Positions 63,247 through 64,000 of a stretch of DNA of 64,000 nucleotides are shown piece by piece (position 1 is the first letter of the stretch; each line of letters starts with the position of its first letter). Both the position numbers and the translations under genes were made by a program. Source of the DNA: Synechococcales cyanobacterium GL140_1_metabat_312 (GTDB lineage: Bacteria > Cyanobacteriota > Cyanobacteriia > Leptolyngbyales > Leptolyngbyaceae); the NCBI GenBank assembly GCA_025351345.1, contig JANXWB010000008.1, positions 1-64,000 on the forward strand, given 5' to 3'. The notes under the pieces are model-generated. The model saw nothing but the letters and a program-made list of their open reading frames with translations. It was not told the origin of the DNA and did no database searches.

Positions 63247-64000
63247 TTAGGATTGAGCGGATTGCCAGGTCGAAATTTTCCACTGGTTGTTCTGACGCAA
63301 CAGGGTATATTGCAACGTCAGGTCATCTGTTTGCTGGTCTTTCATAGTATTGCCTTGATAATATTTGCGCAGTTCACGAATATTCGCTGTCACTAAGGCT
63401 TCGTTGGGATTCGTGGCACTCACCGCAACTTTTTTAATGTCAACTGCATGTTCATATTCCACATGTTCACCCTCGCGCTGGGCTTGGGATGATATGCGTT
63501 GCCACTCGGCAAGTTTCGGCTCCATCAGGGCTATTTCAAGCTGATTGCTCGCGTAGCCCGATCCCATAGCCGCTTTTTTTACGGTAAACCATAGCTCAAG
63601 GACTTGTTTTGCGGTTGCATTGGTTAAGTCACCTTGAATTGCTGTGGGTTGGCTGGAGATAGCCGTTGACAGGGGGCTAACGATCGGGGCGGGGATAGGT
63701 TGATTACGGTTAGCATATTCTTTGCTGAGTCGTCCGAGACCCAATCCGATCGCCATCACACCTAAGCAGCCCAGTGCCCAAGGGAACCAAAGTGGATACC
63801 TCCATCTTGTGGTGCGACGCGGCGAGACCCCTTTGATTCGGCGAGGGCGATCGTTCAATTGGGAAGAGCGAGGAGCTTTTACGTTTGGATCGCTGGCAGC
63901 AGGCGCAGCATTGTAAATAGCTCCAGCCCCACTAGCAACGATCGTCCCAGCTTCAATAGCACGAACCACAGGAGTAGTCTCCAGCTTTGATAATCCACTT
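63247..64000 (-). CDS. ARC6/Ftn2-like IMS-domain protein (5' part outside the window)
   Basis: The C-terminal 251 residues of a larger protein: no stop precedes 64000 on the minus strand, so the start lies outside. Visible parts are a basic Ser/Pro-rich linker, one transmembrane helix (LWFPWALGCLGVMAIGLGLGRL), a proline-rich spacer and an IMS domain of about 115 residues (ATAKQVLELWFTVKKAAMGSGYASNQLEIALMEPKLAEWQRIS, then DDLTLQYTLLRQNNQWKI). This order matches Ftn2/ZipN, the cyanobacterial ARC6 homologue that anchors FtsZ to the membrane. Other IMS-domain proteins exist, so the missing N-terminus would be needed to settle it. Confidence 0.7.
   Translation of the reverse strand, partial: SGLSKLETTPVVRAIEAGTIVASGAGAIYNAAPAASDPNVKAPRSSQLNDRPRRIKGVSPRRTTRWRYPLWFPWALGCLGVMAIGLGLGRLSKEYANRNQPIPAPIVSPLSTAISSQPTAIQGDLTNATAKQVLELWFTVKKAAMGSGYASNQLEIALMEPKLAEWQRISSQAQREGEHVEYEHAVDIKKVAVSATNPNEALVTANIRELRKYYQGNTMKDQQTDDLTLQYTLLRQNNQWKISTWQSAQS

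Noticed and set aside
1-64000. tRNA, rRNA, tmRNA or riboswitch genes
   Set aside because: I looked through the spacers for cloverleaf ends with T-loop sequence and for known leader motifs and saw none, but a covariance-model scan was not possible here.

Overview
The window is a 64 kb stretch of a cyanobacterial chromosome. This follows from the very frequent GCGATCGC/CGATCG (HIP1-type) palindromes in genes and spacers, and from families that are essentially cyanobacterial: FtrV, SipA, CysR with a NIL protein beside SbpA, KGK proteins, DUF3370, DUF1995, DUF3153, NtcA-type promoter logic, the RarA-methyltransferase fusion, and an ARC6/Ftn2-like protein at the right edge. I saw no rRNA, tRNA, CRISPR array, complete transposase or prophage. 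I cannot name the genus with confidence.

Layout. 0-5.5 kb: a fused MmeI-like (type IIL) restriction-modification enzyme, an exported fasciclin protein and rsmD. 5.5-9.3 kb: a broken ribokinase gene, sipA, an ABC exporter and a SnoaL-like protein. 9.4-15.6 kb: ftrV, a zinc-ribbon PP2C phosphatase, an nfeD-slipin pair, a zur-type Fur regulator, purS-purQ and a PKHD hydroxylase. 15.8-22.3 kb: a periplasmic histidine phosphatase and an iron locus (futA, futB, futC) interleaved with an ExbB-like gene and an exported proline-rich TonB-like protein. 22.4-28.5 kb: an HNH nuclease, a Uma2 nuclease, two KGK-domain proteins in line behind a dynamin-like GTPase, and a CocE-type hydrolase. 28.8-31.0 kb: sbpA, a NIL-domain gene and cysR, followed by a hairpin and a decayed second copy of the start of a cysR-like gene.

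31.0-42.1 kb is a nitrogen-scavenging island. It holds the complete urea ABC transporter urtABCDE, with a textbook NtcA-activated promoter in front of urtA, and a complete urease set split into two diverging arms (ureD-ureA and ureE-ureF-ureG-ureB-ureC). The transporter brings in urea at low concentration, and urease with its nickel chaperones converts it to ammonia and CO2. Glutathione-dependent formaldehyde detoxification (frmA, fghA) follows at 42.2-44.3 kb.

44.3-64 kb is mixed: an exported MORN-repeat protein, DUF3370, DUF1995, a PP1/ApaH-type phosphatase, psiE, the manganese transporter mntC-mntA-mntB, a DUF3153 lipoprotein, an AI-2E/PerM permease, a peptidoglycan-binding-domain protein, lepB, the RarA-methyltransferase fusion, hisIE, the phosphate two-component pair sphR-sphS, an AEC permease and the truncated ARC6/Ftn2-like gene. 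Recurring themes are nutrient acquisition (Fe, S, urea-N, Mn, P sensing) and many short perfect tandem duplications in spacers, one of which sits inside the broken ribokinase gene.
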